Assembly (NCBI GenBank): GCA_964631595.1
Contig: CAZVXL010000023.1
Coordinates: forward strand, 1-22,862
Direction: 5' to 3'
Source of the DNA: UMGS1312 sp964631595
GTDB lineage: Bacteria > Bacillota > Clostridia > Oscillospirales > CAG-272
Length of the DNA stretch: 22,862 nucleotides
Numbering within the stretch: position 1 is the stretch's first letter; every line of letters begins with the position of its first letter. Below are positions 7,228 through 13,577 of this stretch, piece after piece. The translations under genes were made by a program, and so were the position numbers. The notes below the pieces were generated by a model that worked only from the letters and a program-made list of their open reading frames with translations, was not told where the DNA came from and made no database searches.

Positions 7228-9096
7228 TCAGTTCTTTCCCGTATTCAGCGCGCGCATTGCATTGAGCACCGCTATCACACACACTCCGACGTCGGCAAAC
7301 ACGGCACTCCACATATTTGTCATGCCGAGAGCCCCGAGTATCAGAACGATGAGCTTGACGCCGAGCGCAAACACGATATTCTGTCTCACGATACGCACGG
7401 TCTTTTTAGCAATGAGCACCGCCTCCGCCAATTTTTTCGGCTCATCATCCATGAGCACTATATCCGCCGCCTCGATCGCCGCATCCGAGCCTATCGCGCC
7501 CATAGCTATGCCGACATCGGCAAGAGCCAGCACGGGGGCATCGTTGATGCCGTCTCCGACAAACACGAGCGATTCGTTCTTCGGCTTTCGGGAGATAAGC
7601 TCCTCCACTGCCGCGACCTTTTCGTGCGGGAGGAGCTTTGCCCTTATATCGGATATTCCGAGTCGCGCGCCTACGGACTCCGCCGTGCTCCGCCGATCTC
7701 CGGTGAGCATCACGGTGCTACGGACACCGAGCCTTTTCAGGCTGTCTATCGCCTCCGCCGAGCCGGATTTTATCTCGTCGGATATAATTATACGCCCGAG
7801 GTATTCACCGTCGGCGGCAACATACACCGCAGTACCGCTCTCGTTTGTCTCGGGCACGTCGCACCCCGTCTCGGAGATGAGGGCGAGATTTCCAATCGCC
7901 ACGTGTCTTCCGTCGATATCCGCCGTCACGCCCTTGCCAGCCACCTCATACACGTTCGCCGTCCTTGACAGCTCGGGCGTGCTTGCGTATGCTCTCAGTA
8001 TGGACTGCGCTATGGGATGATGAGAATATGCCTCGGCATGAGCGGCAAGCTCAAGAAGCGCCGCGCCGTTTCCGTCGGTCGCTCTGATTTCGGTGACCTC
8101 GAAGGTGCCCTTGGTAAGAGTTCCCGTCTTATCAAGCACAACTGTACCGACACGCGCAAGCTCCTCAAGATAGCATCCGCCCTTTACCAGTATGCCTCTT
8201 TTACCGGCGCCGCCGATACCGCCGAAAAAGCTGAGCGGCACGGAGATCACAAGAGCGCACGGGCATGAGATCACGAGAAATATCAGTCCTCTGCGGATCC
8301 AGCGTGAAAATCCGCCGCCGAGCGCAAGCGGAGGGATCACAGAGATGAGCACCGCCGCAAGCACCACGCAGGGGGTATAGTATTTCGCGAATTTTGTAAT
8401 AAAGTTTTCGGCTTTTGCCTTTTTTGCCGCCGAGCTTTCCGTCAGCTCAAGTATCCGCGATACGGTGGAATCCTCGTACCGCTTGGTCGCGGTAACGCGC
8501 AAGGTACCGCCGCCGTTGATACTGCCGCTTATCACGCTGTCCCCCGTACCCACGTCAACGGGAACGGATTCGCCGGTGAGAGCCGACATATCGACAGACG
8601 ATGCACCCTCCAAAACGGTGCCGTCAAGCGGGATCCTCTCACCCGCTCGAACGACTATCACATCTCCGACCGATACCTCGTCGGGTGACACGGTCACGAC
8701 GGCGCCGTCTTTTTCGACATTCGCCGTTTCGGGACGGATATCCATCAGCTCGGCAATGGATCTGCGCGACCTGCCGACGGCATACCCCTGAAACCATTCA
8801 CCGATCTGATAGAACAGCATTACAGCCGCACCCTCGGCGTACTCTCCCGACAGAAACGCACCGACGGTGGCAACTGTCATAAGGAAGTTTTCGTCAAGAA
8901 AGCCGCCGCCGAGTATCCCGCGCACCGCCTTAAAGAGCACGTCGTAGCCCGTCAGGACAAAGATCGCGACGTATACCGTAAGCGGCACGGCGTTTGGCAT
9001 TTGCAGAAGATGCTTCGACACAAACATTCCGAGGTAGCACACCGCTCCGATTATGATCCTTGTCAGTGCGCGCCTTTGCTTTACCGTCAGCTTCAT
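7228..9096 (-). CDS. P1B-2-type heavy-metal (Zn/Cd/Pb) exporting ATPase
   Basis: A 622-residue ATP-driven efflux pump of the CadA/ZntA type. All catalytic elements are present: TGES (174-177) in the actuator domain, the CPC metal site (278-280), DKTGT (322-326) with the phosphorylated Asp 322, the HP dipeptide (360-361), MLTGD (463-467) and GDGIND (514-519). Near the C-terminus, N-x7-K and then D-V-G match the pattern linked to P1B-2 (Zn2+, Cd2+, Pb2+) specificity rather than copper. There is no N-terminal metal-binding domain. That module is the separate gene immediately upstream, whose TGA overlaps this ATG by one base (9096), implying translational coupling. An upstream in-frame start at 9135 would lie inside that gene and is rejected. 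The SmtB-like regulator two genes upstream supports zinc or cadmium as substrate. Confidence 0.95.
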   Translation of the reverse strand: MKLTVKQRRALTRIIIGAVCYLGMFVSKHLLQMPNAVPLTVYVAIFVLTGYDVLFKAVRGILGGGFLDENFLMTVATVGAFLSGEYAEGAAVMLFYQIGEWFQGYAVGRSRRSIAELMDIRPETANVEKDGAVVTVSPDEVSVGDVIVVRAGERIPLDGTVLEGASSVDMSALTGESVPVDVGTGDSVISGSINGGGTLRVTATKRYEDSTVSRILELTESSAAKKAKAENFITKFAKYYTPCVVLAAVLISVIPPLALGGGFSRWIRRGLIFLVISCPCALVISVPLSFFGGIGGAGKRGILVKGGCYLEELARVGTVVLDKTGTLTKGTFEVTEIRATDGNGAALLELAAHAEAYSHHPIAQSILRAYASTPELSRTANVYEVAGKGVTADIDGRHVAIGNLALISETGCDVPETNESGTAVYVAADGEYLGRIIISDEIKSGSAEAIDSLKRLGVRSTVMLTGDRRSTAESVGARLGISDIRAKLLPHEKVAAVEELISRKPKNESLVFVGDGINDAPVLALADVGIAMGAIGSDAAIEAADIVLMDDEPKKLAEAVLIAKKTVRIVRQNIVFALGVKLIVLILGALGMTNMWSAVFADVGVCVIAVLNAMRALNTGKN

Positions 9097-9314
9097 CACA
9101 GCACTATCTCGCAATCCGGTTCGATCTTGCGGCACAGCTTCACCGCTTTCTTTATTATCTCGGGATGCTTCTCCTCGCTCGCTTCGATAGTGAGCTTCTG
9201 CATGATAAAGCTCACCGATGCGTCCTCCACCCCGTCAAGGCGCTTTATCGCATCCTCCATTTTCGCGGCGCAATTGGCGCAATCGAGATTTTCCAGCTTA
9301 TATACCTTTTTCAT
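9096..9314 (-). CDS. Free-standing HMA heavy-metal-binding protein
   Basis: A 72-residue protein with the ferredoxin-like HMA fold and the metal site DCANC (Cys-x2-Cys near residues 12-15), like the N-terminal domains of zinc and cadmium ATPases. The Asp just before the first Cys is typical of Zn/Cd-preferring rather than copper-preferring HMA domains. It starts at ATG 9314 with GGGGGAG four bases upstream, and ends with a TGA overlapping the ATG of the ATPase gene. It probably delivers metal to that pump or senses it, replacing the missing fused domain. It belongs to the same operon as the ArsR-family regulator 36 bases upstream. Confidence 0.9.
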   Translation of the reverse strand: MKKVYKLENLDCANCAAKMEDAIKRLDGVEDASVSFIMQKLTIEASEEKHPEIIKKAVKLCRKIEPDCEIVL

Positions 9315-9350
9315 GATGCTCCCCCGTTCTGTTTTAGGCAATTGTAAACT

Positions 9351-9704
9351 TTATTCCTCTACGTGTTCCATTCCCTGATTGATGATCCGACACACGTGAT
9401 CGTCGGCAAGGGAGTAGTACACGGTCTTCCCGTCTCTGCGGAATTTCACCAGCTTGCTTGTTTTAAGCACTCTGAGCTGGTGTGAGACCGCCGTCTGGCT
9501 GAGTCCGAGTAGCTCCGCTATATCCCCGACACACAGCTCCGATTCGAACAGCGCATACAAGATGCGGATCCTCGTGGAATCTCCGAACACCTTGAACAGC
9601 TCCGCGAGATCGTAAAGCAGCTCATCGGGCGGAAGCTTTTCCATGACCTCGTTTATTTCCTCCGTATGCACGCTCTGATACTCCGTATTATTCTCACAGC
9701 ACAT
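9351..9704 (-). CDS. ArsR/SmtB-family metal-sensing repressor
   Basis: A 117-residue winged-helix repressor. The helix-turn-helix region reads ELCVGDIAELLGLSQTAVSH, nearly the SmtB/CadC sequence, with Cys 58. The C-terminal helix carries Asp 101, His 103, His 114 and Glu 117, reproducing the spacing of the SmtB alpha-5 zinc site (D104, H106, H117, E120). Two adjacent Cys residues at positions 2-3 could contribute to an alpha-3N type site with Cys 58, but the second CadC cysteine (ELCVCD) is Gly here. I therefore expect zinc sensing through alpha-5, with cadmium or lead possible. The start is ATG 9704, six bases after AGGAAAGGAG. It is the first gene of the efflux operon and probably represses it through the palindrome at 9749-9772. 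Confidence 0.94.
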   Translation of the reverse strand: MCCENNTEYQSVHTEEINEVMEKLPPDELLYDLAELFKVFGDSTRIRILYALFESELCVGDIAELLGLSQTAVSHQLRVLKTSKLVKFRRDGKTVYYSLADDHVCRIINQGMEHVEE

Positions 9705-9748
9705 ATTGTACTCCTTTCCTCGGCGTCGAAGCTTGTCGCTACAATCGC

Positions 9749-9772
9749 TCATATGTTTATCTGTTCATATGA
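9749..9772 (-). promoter_or_regulatory. Probable ArsR/SmtB operator
   Basis: An inverted repeat TCATATG-N10-CATATGA. The right side contains TGTTCATAT, resembling the TGAACA/TGTTCA half-sites of SmtB, CzrA and ZiaR operators. It overlaps the -10 hexamer and predicted start site of the efflux operon, the expected place for a repressor. Binding itself is inferred. Confidence 0.65.
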
Positions 9773-9797
9773 TACACCGTTTTGATGCACTTGTCAA
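9769..9797 (-). promoter_or_regulatory. Sigma-A promoter of the metal-efflux operon
   Basis: On the minus strand a perfect -35, TTGACA (9792-9797), a 17-base spacer and -10 TATCAT (9769-9774). Transcription would start near 9762, inside the palindromic operator, and run through the regulator, HMA and ATPase genes to the terminator at 7170-7198. Confidence 0.8.
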
Positions 9798-9818
9798 TAG
9801 GTTATTTGAAATTCCCAT

Positions 9819-9850
9819 AAAAAATATCCACCCGAGGGTGGATATTTTTT
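9819..9850 (-). terminator. Bidirectional terminator after the NSS transporter gene
   Basis: A 14-bp inverted repeat, AAAAAATATCCACC and GGTGGATATTTTTT, with a CGAG loop. It has U-runs on both strands. It ends the leftward transporter transcript and insulates the metal operon promoter just beyond it. Confidence 0.85.
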
Positions 9851-9934
9851 TATCTGCTTTGATCCCGCCGATACCGTGATGCACGGCTTTGCCGAGGTAG
9901 GCAGGTGCGGTGCGAATATCGGCGGCAAGTATGC

Positions 9935-11305
9935 TTACAGCACGGACATTACAAGCACGGCTATGATGATAACGGGGAGCACAAAGGTCGCGTAGGGACG
10001 TATCCACTTCGGCACCTTCAGACCGTTACCGGTATTTGCCTCCGCAATGAAGTTATCCCAGCCGAAGCCGAATTTCTGAGTACAGAAAAGAACGTACGCA
10101 AGGCTTCCTACGGGAAGAAGGATATTCGATACGGTATAGTCCTCAAGATCCATGAAGTTCTTTCCGAAGATAAGCACGTCATCCCATACGTTAAGGCTGA
10201 GTATGCAGGGCAAGGAGAGCACGAGCATAAGCACAACATTAATTATTGCGACCTGCACGCGGTTCAGCTTGGTCAGCTCAAGCCAGAAGGACATTATGTT
10301 CTCGAAAACGGCGATGACCGTTGAGAGAGCCGCGAATATCATAAAGAGGAAGAAAAGCGCGCCGATCAGACGGCCGCCCGCCATATCGTTGAATATGCTC
10401 GACAGAGTTGTAAAGAGGAAGCTTGCGCCGACCGAGCCCGCATCAGCGGTAACACCGTTATTGTAGGTGAAGCAAGCGGGGAATACGATAAGTCCGGACA
10501 TAAGCGCCACGAACGTATCAAGGCTGATGATGGTGCAGGTCTCACCGAGGAGACTGCGATCCTTGTCTATGTAGCTTCCGAAAATTGCAATGGAGCCGAT
10601 TCCGACACTGAGGGTAAAGAACGACTGTCCCATAGCGGCGGAGATAACGGTCATGATTCCGGACTCCTTGATATTATCAACGGAGGGAACAAGATAGAAT
10701 TTCAGTCCCTCTGCCGCATTGTCAAGAGTGCAGGAGTAAACGGCAAGTCCGATGAGCAGTATGAACAGCGCAACCATCATCCATTTGGTTATGCGCTCGA
10801 CGCCCTTCTGGAGGCCGAGTGAGCAGATGCCGAAGCAGATGAAGATGACCGCGAAGGTCGCAATGATATTCTTGGGTGTATTCGTCACCATCTCACCGAA
10901 GACGCCTCCGAGCGCCTCGACACCGCTGCTGTTCATGATAGAGCCCGTAACATACTTTATAAAGTACATGAACATCCAGCCGCAAATGGTGGTATAGAAC
11001 ATCATGAGCAGGTAGTTTCCGCCGATACCGAGGTATTTCATGAAGTGCCACTTCTGACCGGGCTTTTCAAGAACGTCAAAGGAGGAAGCGATGCTTCGCT
11101 GGCTCGCGCGTCCGACGACAAGCTCGGCTGTCATTACGGGAATACCGAGGAGAATAAGGAATGCAATGTAGATCAGAACGAACATTGCACCGCCATACGC
11201 GCCGGTAATGATCGGGAAACGGTAGACGTTGCCGAGACCTATGGCACAGCCCGCCGAGATCAGGATAAATCCGAGTCGCGATGAGAATTTTTCACGCTGA
11301 TTCAT
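9935..11305 (-). CDS. Sodium-dependent transporter, NSS (SNF) family
   Basis: A 456-residue LeuT-fold secondary transporter that would import an amino acid or related solute with Na+. Helix 1 contains SRLGFILISAGCAIGLGNVYRFP-type sequence with the unwound GLGNVYRFP segment that binds sodium and substrate. The helix 6 region reads QSFFTLSVGIGSIAIFGSY, close to the LeuT equivalent. About 11-12 hydrophobic segments are visible, and the length is at the short end of the bacterial family, as in 11-helix members. I chose ATG 11305 with AAGGA six bases upstream; the frame stays open to 11407 but that part overlaps the promoter. It is transcribed alone, with a promoter at 11379-11407 and terminator at 9819-9850. 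The substrate cannot be told from sequence. Confidence 0.93.
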   Translation of the reverse strand: MNQREKFSSRLGFILISAGCAIGLGNVYRFPIITGAYGGAMFVLIYIAFLILLGIPVMTAELVVGRASQRSIASSFDVLEKPGQKWHFMKYLGIGGNYLLMMFYTTICGWMFMYFIKYVTGSIMNSSGVEALGGVFGEMVTNTPKNIIATFAVIFICFGICSLGLQKGVERITKWMMVALFILLIGLAVYSCTLDNAAEGLKFYLVPSVDNIKESGIMTVISAAMGQSFFTLSVGIGSIAIFGSYIDKDRSLLGETCTIISLDTFVALMSGLIVFPACFTYNNGVTADAGSVGASFLFTTLSSIFNDMAGGRLIGALFFLFMIFAALSTVIAVFENIMSFWLELTKLNRVQVAIINVVLMLVLSLPCILSLNVWDDVLIFGKNFMDLEDYTVSNILLPVGSLAYVLFCTQKFGFGWDNFIAEANTGNGLKVPKWIRPYATFVLPVIIIAVLVMSVL

Positions 11306-11333
11306 GTGTGATCCTTTCTTTTTTGTTTTAAAG

Positions 11334-11350
11334 ACCGTTTCGAAAACGGT
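11334..11350. repeat. Small inverted repeat in the transporter leader
   Basis: ACCGTTT and AAACGGT separated by CGA, lying between the predicted transporter promoter and its start codon. It could be an operator or a leader hairpin. On the plus strand it is followed by TTTTT, but no plus-strand gene precedes it. Confidence 0.4.
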
Positions 11351-11378
11351 TTTTAAAAAGATGTGAACTACATATGAT

Positions 11379-11407
11379 ATTTTATCACATTCCCCGTCAT
11401 GACGCAA
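11379..11407 (-). promoter_or_regulatory. Probable promoter of the NSS transporter gene
   Basis: On the minus strand an extended -10, TG-A-TAAAAT (11379-11384), lies 17 bases from a weak -35, TTGCGT (11402-11407). ATGTGA (11361-11366) and TCACAT (11385-11390) form an inverted repeat around the -10 and start site and may bind a regulator. Confidence 0.5.
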
Positions 11408-11486
11408 TAGTTAAATGAAAATTTATACATATTTTGCATCTACGCTCCGACAATATCCGCAGGGACAAGAGATGCCCGTCGGAAGC

Positions 11487-11514
11487 AAAGATGCACTTCC
11501 CACCGTGCAAGCGC
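11487..11514 (+). repeat. 28-bp direct repeat, copy 1
   Basis: The segment from AAAGATGCAC to GTGCAAGCGC is identical to 11585-11612. Similarity continues upstream (GATGCCCGTCGGAAGC against GATTCGTCGGCTCGAAGGC), so the real unit is near 50 bp. The centre can fold through GCAC...GTGC. Confidence 0.85.
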
Positions 11515-11584
11515 GGTATTGCGGACAAAGAAAAAGTGTACCGAAAACCGTGCGGCGGGCACAGATTCGTCGGCTCGAAGGCAA

Positions 11585-11612
11585 AAAGATGCACTTCCCA
11601 CCGTGCAAGCGC
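11585..11612 (+). repeat. 28-bp direct repeat, copy 2
   Basis: Identical to the copy at 11487-11514 and exactly 98 bp downstream of it. It is immediately followed by the hairpin at 11616-11655. With only two copies and no regular spacer it is not a CRISPR; a dispersed intergenic repeat is the likelier explanation. Confidence 0.85.
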
Positions 11613-11615
11613 ACA

Positions 11616-11655
11616 AAAGCAGACGATATCCGGCAAAGCCGATACCGTCTGCTTT
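11616..11655 (-). terminator. Long hairpin, probable terminator of the zinc-ribbon gene
   Basis: AAAGCAGACG-ATATC-CGGC pairs with GCCG-ATAC-CGTCTGCTTT through an AAA loop, with one wobble and one bulge, about 18 bp of stem. On the plus strand it runs into TTTGTTTGTTCC, and on the minus strand into TTTTGTGC. It lies about 100 bases past the stop of the leftward zinc-ribbon gene, which it probably terminates. Confidence 0.6.
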
Positions 11656-11758
11656 GTTTGTTCCTGTTTGTCAGTCGTCGATCTCGTAATTATACAATTA
11701 CCGTCTTACGAGTGCTTACAAAAACACAACTATTCCGTCAGTCAAATATTATAATATT

Positions 11759-12034
11759 TTACTGCTGCTTCATTGCGGCGAAGCACTCGCTGCAATAAAC
11801 AGGCTTGTCACTGTTGGGCTGGAAAGGAACTTTCGCTTCCTTGCCGCAGTTAGCGCAAACAGTGGTAAACATCTCACGGGGAGCCTTGCCTGCATTCTTA
11901 CGTGCATCGCGGCAAGCCTTACATCTCTGGGGCTCGTTCTGGAATCCCTTCTCTGCATAGAATTCCTGCTCGCCGGCTGTAAAGATGAATTCCTCTCCGC
12001 AGTCCTTACACTTTAGGGTCTTGTCCTGGTACAT
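11759..12034 (-). CDS. Small double zinc-ribbon protein
   Basis: A 91-residue protein made of two Cys4 modules: Cys 9, 12, 38 and 41 (CKDC...CKAC), and Cys 60, 63, 81 and 84 (CANC...CSEC). The first resembles the probable zinc-binding treble-clef/zinc-ribbon domain common in small Bacillota proteins, the second the CxxC-GKE type that often follows it. Arg/Lys-rich sequence around residues 42-54 could contact nucleic acid. It starts at ATG 12034 behind GAGGTAG. It lies about 100 bases after the sigma-factor gene in the same direction and may share its transcript. The function is unknown; nucleic-acid binding is a guess from the fold. Confidence 0.85.
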   Translation of the reverse strand: MYQDKTLKCKDCGEEFIFTAGEQEFYAEKGFQNEPQRCKACRDARKNAGKAPREMFTTVCANCGKEAKVPFQPNSDKPVYCSECFAAMKQQ

Positions 12035-12130
12035 TGGTACTACCTCACTTAAAAAATGGTTTACACCCTTTATGTGCCAAATTCCGTTGGCCATCGGGTA
12101 TTTATGTTCTAAGCCTTACGGCTGAAAACC

Positions 12131-12709
12131 TTATTCATTGTCCATATCCATGGATGCTCTCAGCTTTTCCTTGATGCGATATATCGCGTTGCTCACCGAT
12201 TTCGGATCTCTGCCGACCAGCTCCGCTATATCGCGTACCTTCACCCCGCCGACATAAAGCTCAAATACCTTTTTCTCATAAGGGGAAAGCAGCTCCGACA
12301 GGGTCGCGGTATCGGGGGCATCCGTCGCGGAGAGCACATGCCCGACCTGTCCGTCGGCTCGATTTTCACTCTCAAGCTCAGCACCGTTTCTCCGAAGCTC
12401 CGCTTTTTTCTTTTTATTGATCCGCCGAAGCTCCGAAACGAGAGCATTTCTGATGCAGATCTTCGCGTACAGTCCGAAGGTGATCTCGCCGTTGCCGCAT
12501 CTGTAGGTCTGCGCCGCGCGGTAGAGAGCAAGCGACGCCTCCTGCGAAAAATCCTGATAAAGCTGTGCCTCATCGGACACGCCCGCCATTCGCGCATACC
12601 GCCGCGACATACTCTTTATAAGAGAATCGTACTCGGCGCAAAGCTTCTCGAAAGCGGAATCGTCACCCGAGGAAGCGCGGGATACAAGCTGATTTGTCTC
12701 GGACTTCAA
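12131..12709 (-). CDS. Sigma-70 family RNA polymerase sigma factor (SigH-like)
   Basis: A protein of about 192 residues. LVSRASSGDDSAFEKLCAEY is the usual start of region 2. QDFSQEASLALYRAAQTYR and the following FGLYAKICIRNALVSELRR cover regions 2.2-2.4 for core binding and -10 recognition. The C-terminal LSPYEKKVFELYVGG and VRDIAELVGRDPKSVSNAI form region 4 with its helix-turn-helix. The size and lack of region 3 put it near the SigH/ECF-like group; whether it is the sporulation factor SigH cannot be settled by eye. I prefer a TTG start at 12709, because GGAG lies six bases before it. The ATG at 12721 adds four residues but has no upstream ribosome binding site, and its own ATGGAG contains that GGAG. 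It has a near-consensus promoter, so it should be well expressed in vegetative cells. Confidence 0.88.
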   Translation of the reverse strand: MKSETNQLVSRASSGDDSAFEKLCAEYDSLIKSMSRRYARMAGVSDEAQLYQDFSQEASLALYRAAQTYRCGNGEITFGLYAKICIRNALVSELRRINKKKKAELRRNGAELESENRADGQVGHVLSATDAPDTATLSELLSPYEKKVFELYVGGVKVRDIAELVGRDPKSVSNAIYRIKEKLRASMDMDNE

Positions 12710-12746
12710 GTATATCTCCATATTATGAACAGAGTTTTATAATATA

Positions 12747-12774
12747 ATTATATCATTTTATCCGTATTTGTCAA
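12747..12774 (-). promoter_or_regulatory. Strong sigma-A promoter of the sigma-factor gene
   Basis: On the minus strand perfect TTGACA (12769-12774), a 16-base spacer and perfect TATAAT (12747-12752) preceded by TGA, an extended -10. Transcription would start near 12740, leaving a leader of about 20-30 bases. Confidence 0.85.
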
Positions 12775-12921
12775 TAGTTTATTTCAAATACTTTTCCTAA
12801 AATTCAGGATTTTTAACAATTTTTGTGTATTTCCCCGCATAAGGCACTCAAATTCAACAAAAATCAGTATATTTTCACCTTTTTCGGGCACAAAATCGCC
12901 TCTATTTCCCGTTTCATCGGG

Positions 12922-13494
12922 TCAATCCCAATTGCTGTTCCCCGTGCCGAAAACGAGATCGAGATCACCCGTAAGGAGAGCGGTGATACCGCGCAGCACG
13001 ATTTCGGGGCGGTCGGCAAACACAGACTGCATCTGTTTGAGCTGATGCTCGTTATCCGTGCGGACAGACACCTCAAGCTGGAGTCCCTTGGGATCCTTGA
13101 TAGTCCCCTTAAACATGACCCCCTCGCCCTCAAGGCGGATCGTTTGATCGACAACGGCGCCTCTTTTCGCAAGGCTCATATGTCTGAGCGCACTTCGGTA
13201 GCCCTTATCTCTCACCGTGCGCGCTATCACGGAATTGAGTCCCTCTGCCACCGCCTTGCCCGTTTTGGTGACCTTGTATCTGTCTCGCGGATTTTCATCA
13301 TCCGGCGGCAGCTTTTCGACGTGCCCCGCATCCTCAAGCTCACCGAAGCATTGAGCAAAATCGAAGTAATTCACTATATCGTCTTGGATTATTATCGAGG
13401 TTATCGTATCAAACTCAAGCGGATATCCGATGCGATCCATCAAATAAAGAATAAATATTTTGATTTCATCCGGCTTTGTCAGCTTCCGCGGCAT
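12922..13494 (-). CDS. DUF4364 family protein
   Basis: A 190-residue protein matching the clostridial DUF4364 family. The N-terminal part (about 1-90, with IKIFILYLMDRIGYPLEF, FDFAQCFGELEDAGHV and YKVTKTGKAVAEGL) has the look of a winged-helix DNA-binding domain. The C-terminal part (about 110-190) is a predicted beta-rich regulatory domain, GVMFKGTIKDPKGLQLEVSV. It starts at ATG 13494, with GGAG seven bases upstream. It lies between the terminator of the OppA-like gene and the sigma-factor promoter, so it is probably a single-gene unit. A transcriptional role is inferred from the fold only. No terminator is obvious after the stop. Confidence 0.88.
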   Translation of the reverse strand: MPRKLTKPDEIKIFILYLMDRIGYPLEFDTITSIIIQDDIVNYFDFAQCFGELEDAGHVEKLPPDDENPRDRYKVTKTGKAVAEGLNSVIARTVRDKGYRSALRHMSLAKRGAVVDQTIRLEGEGVMFKGTIKDPKGLQLEVSVRTDNEHQLKQMQSVFADRPEIVLRGITALLTGDLDLVFGTGNSNWD

Positions 13495-13539
13495 ATCGTC
13501 ACTCCCTCACTTTATAATATTTCATAACAGACGGAAAAT

Positions 13540-13559
13540 CGGGGAGCGAAAGCTCCCCG
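13540..13559 (-). terminator. Terminator of the OppA-like gene
   Basis: CGGGGAGC and GCTCCCCG form a perfect 8-bp GC-rich stem with a 4-base loop. On the minus strand it is followed by ATTTTCC, a short U-tract. It lies 19 bases after the stop codon of the lipoprotein gene. Confidence 0.8.
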
Positions 13560-13577
13560 AAACAGATCGCCCGAAAA

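Larger units (their letters stand above)
11408..11758. other. Gene-poor stretch with repeats and a terminator
   Basis: I find no credible gene here. The short open frames on both strands have no ribosome binding site and are mostly built from the repeated 28-bp segment. The region holds two copies of that repeat, another GTGC/GCAC-flanked segment between them and a long hairpin at 11616-11655. The last 100 bases are AT-rich without recognisable features. Confidence 0.6.

Noticed and set aside
11306..11340. Riboswitch or T-box leader before the amino-acid transporter
   Set aside because: The leader is about 70 bases, too short, and shows no conserved T-box, glycine or lysine riboswitch core.
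11487..11612. Possible CRISPR array
   Set aside because: Only two repeat copies are present, the repeat is embedded in a longer degenerate unit, and no cas genes are near.
11415..11798. Open frames of 60-127 codons on both strands in the repeat region
   Set aside because: They lack ribosome binding sites, overlap each other on opposite strands, and consist of repeat-derived peptides.
12035..12130. Terminator or separate promoter between the sigma-factor and zinc-ribbon genes
   Set aside because: AGCC-GTA-AGGCT is a 4-5 bp stem without a U-run, and TTGGCA lacks a credible -10 partner, so no feature is called.
12775..12921. Terminator after the DUF4364 gene
   Set aside because: The stretch is AT-rich but I find no stem-loop followed by a U-tract.
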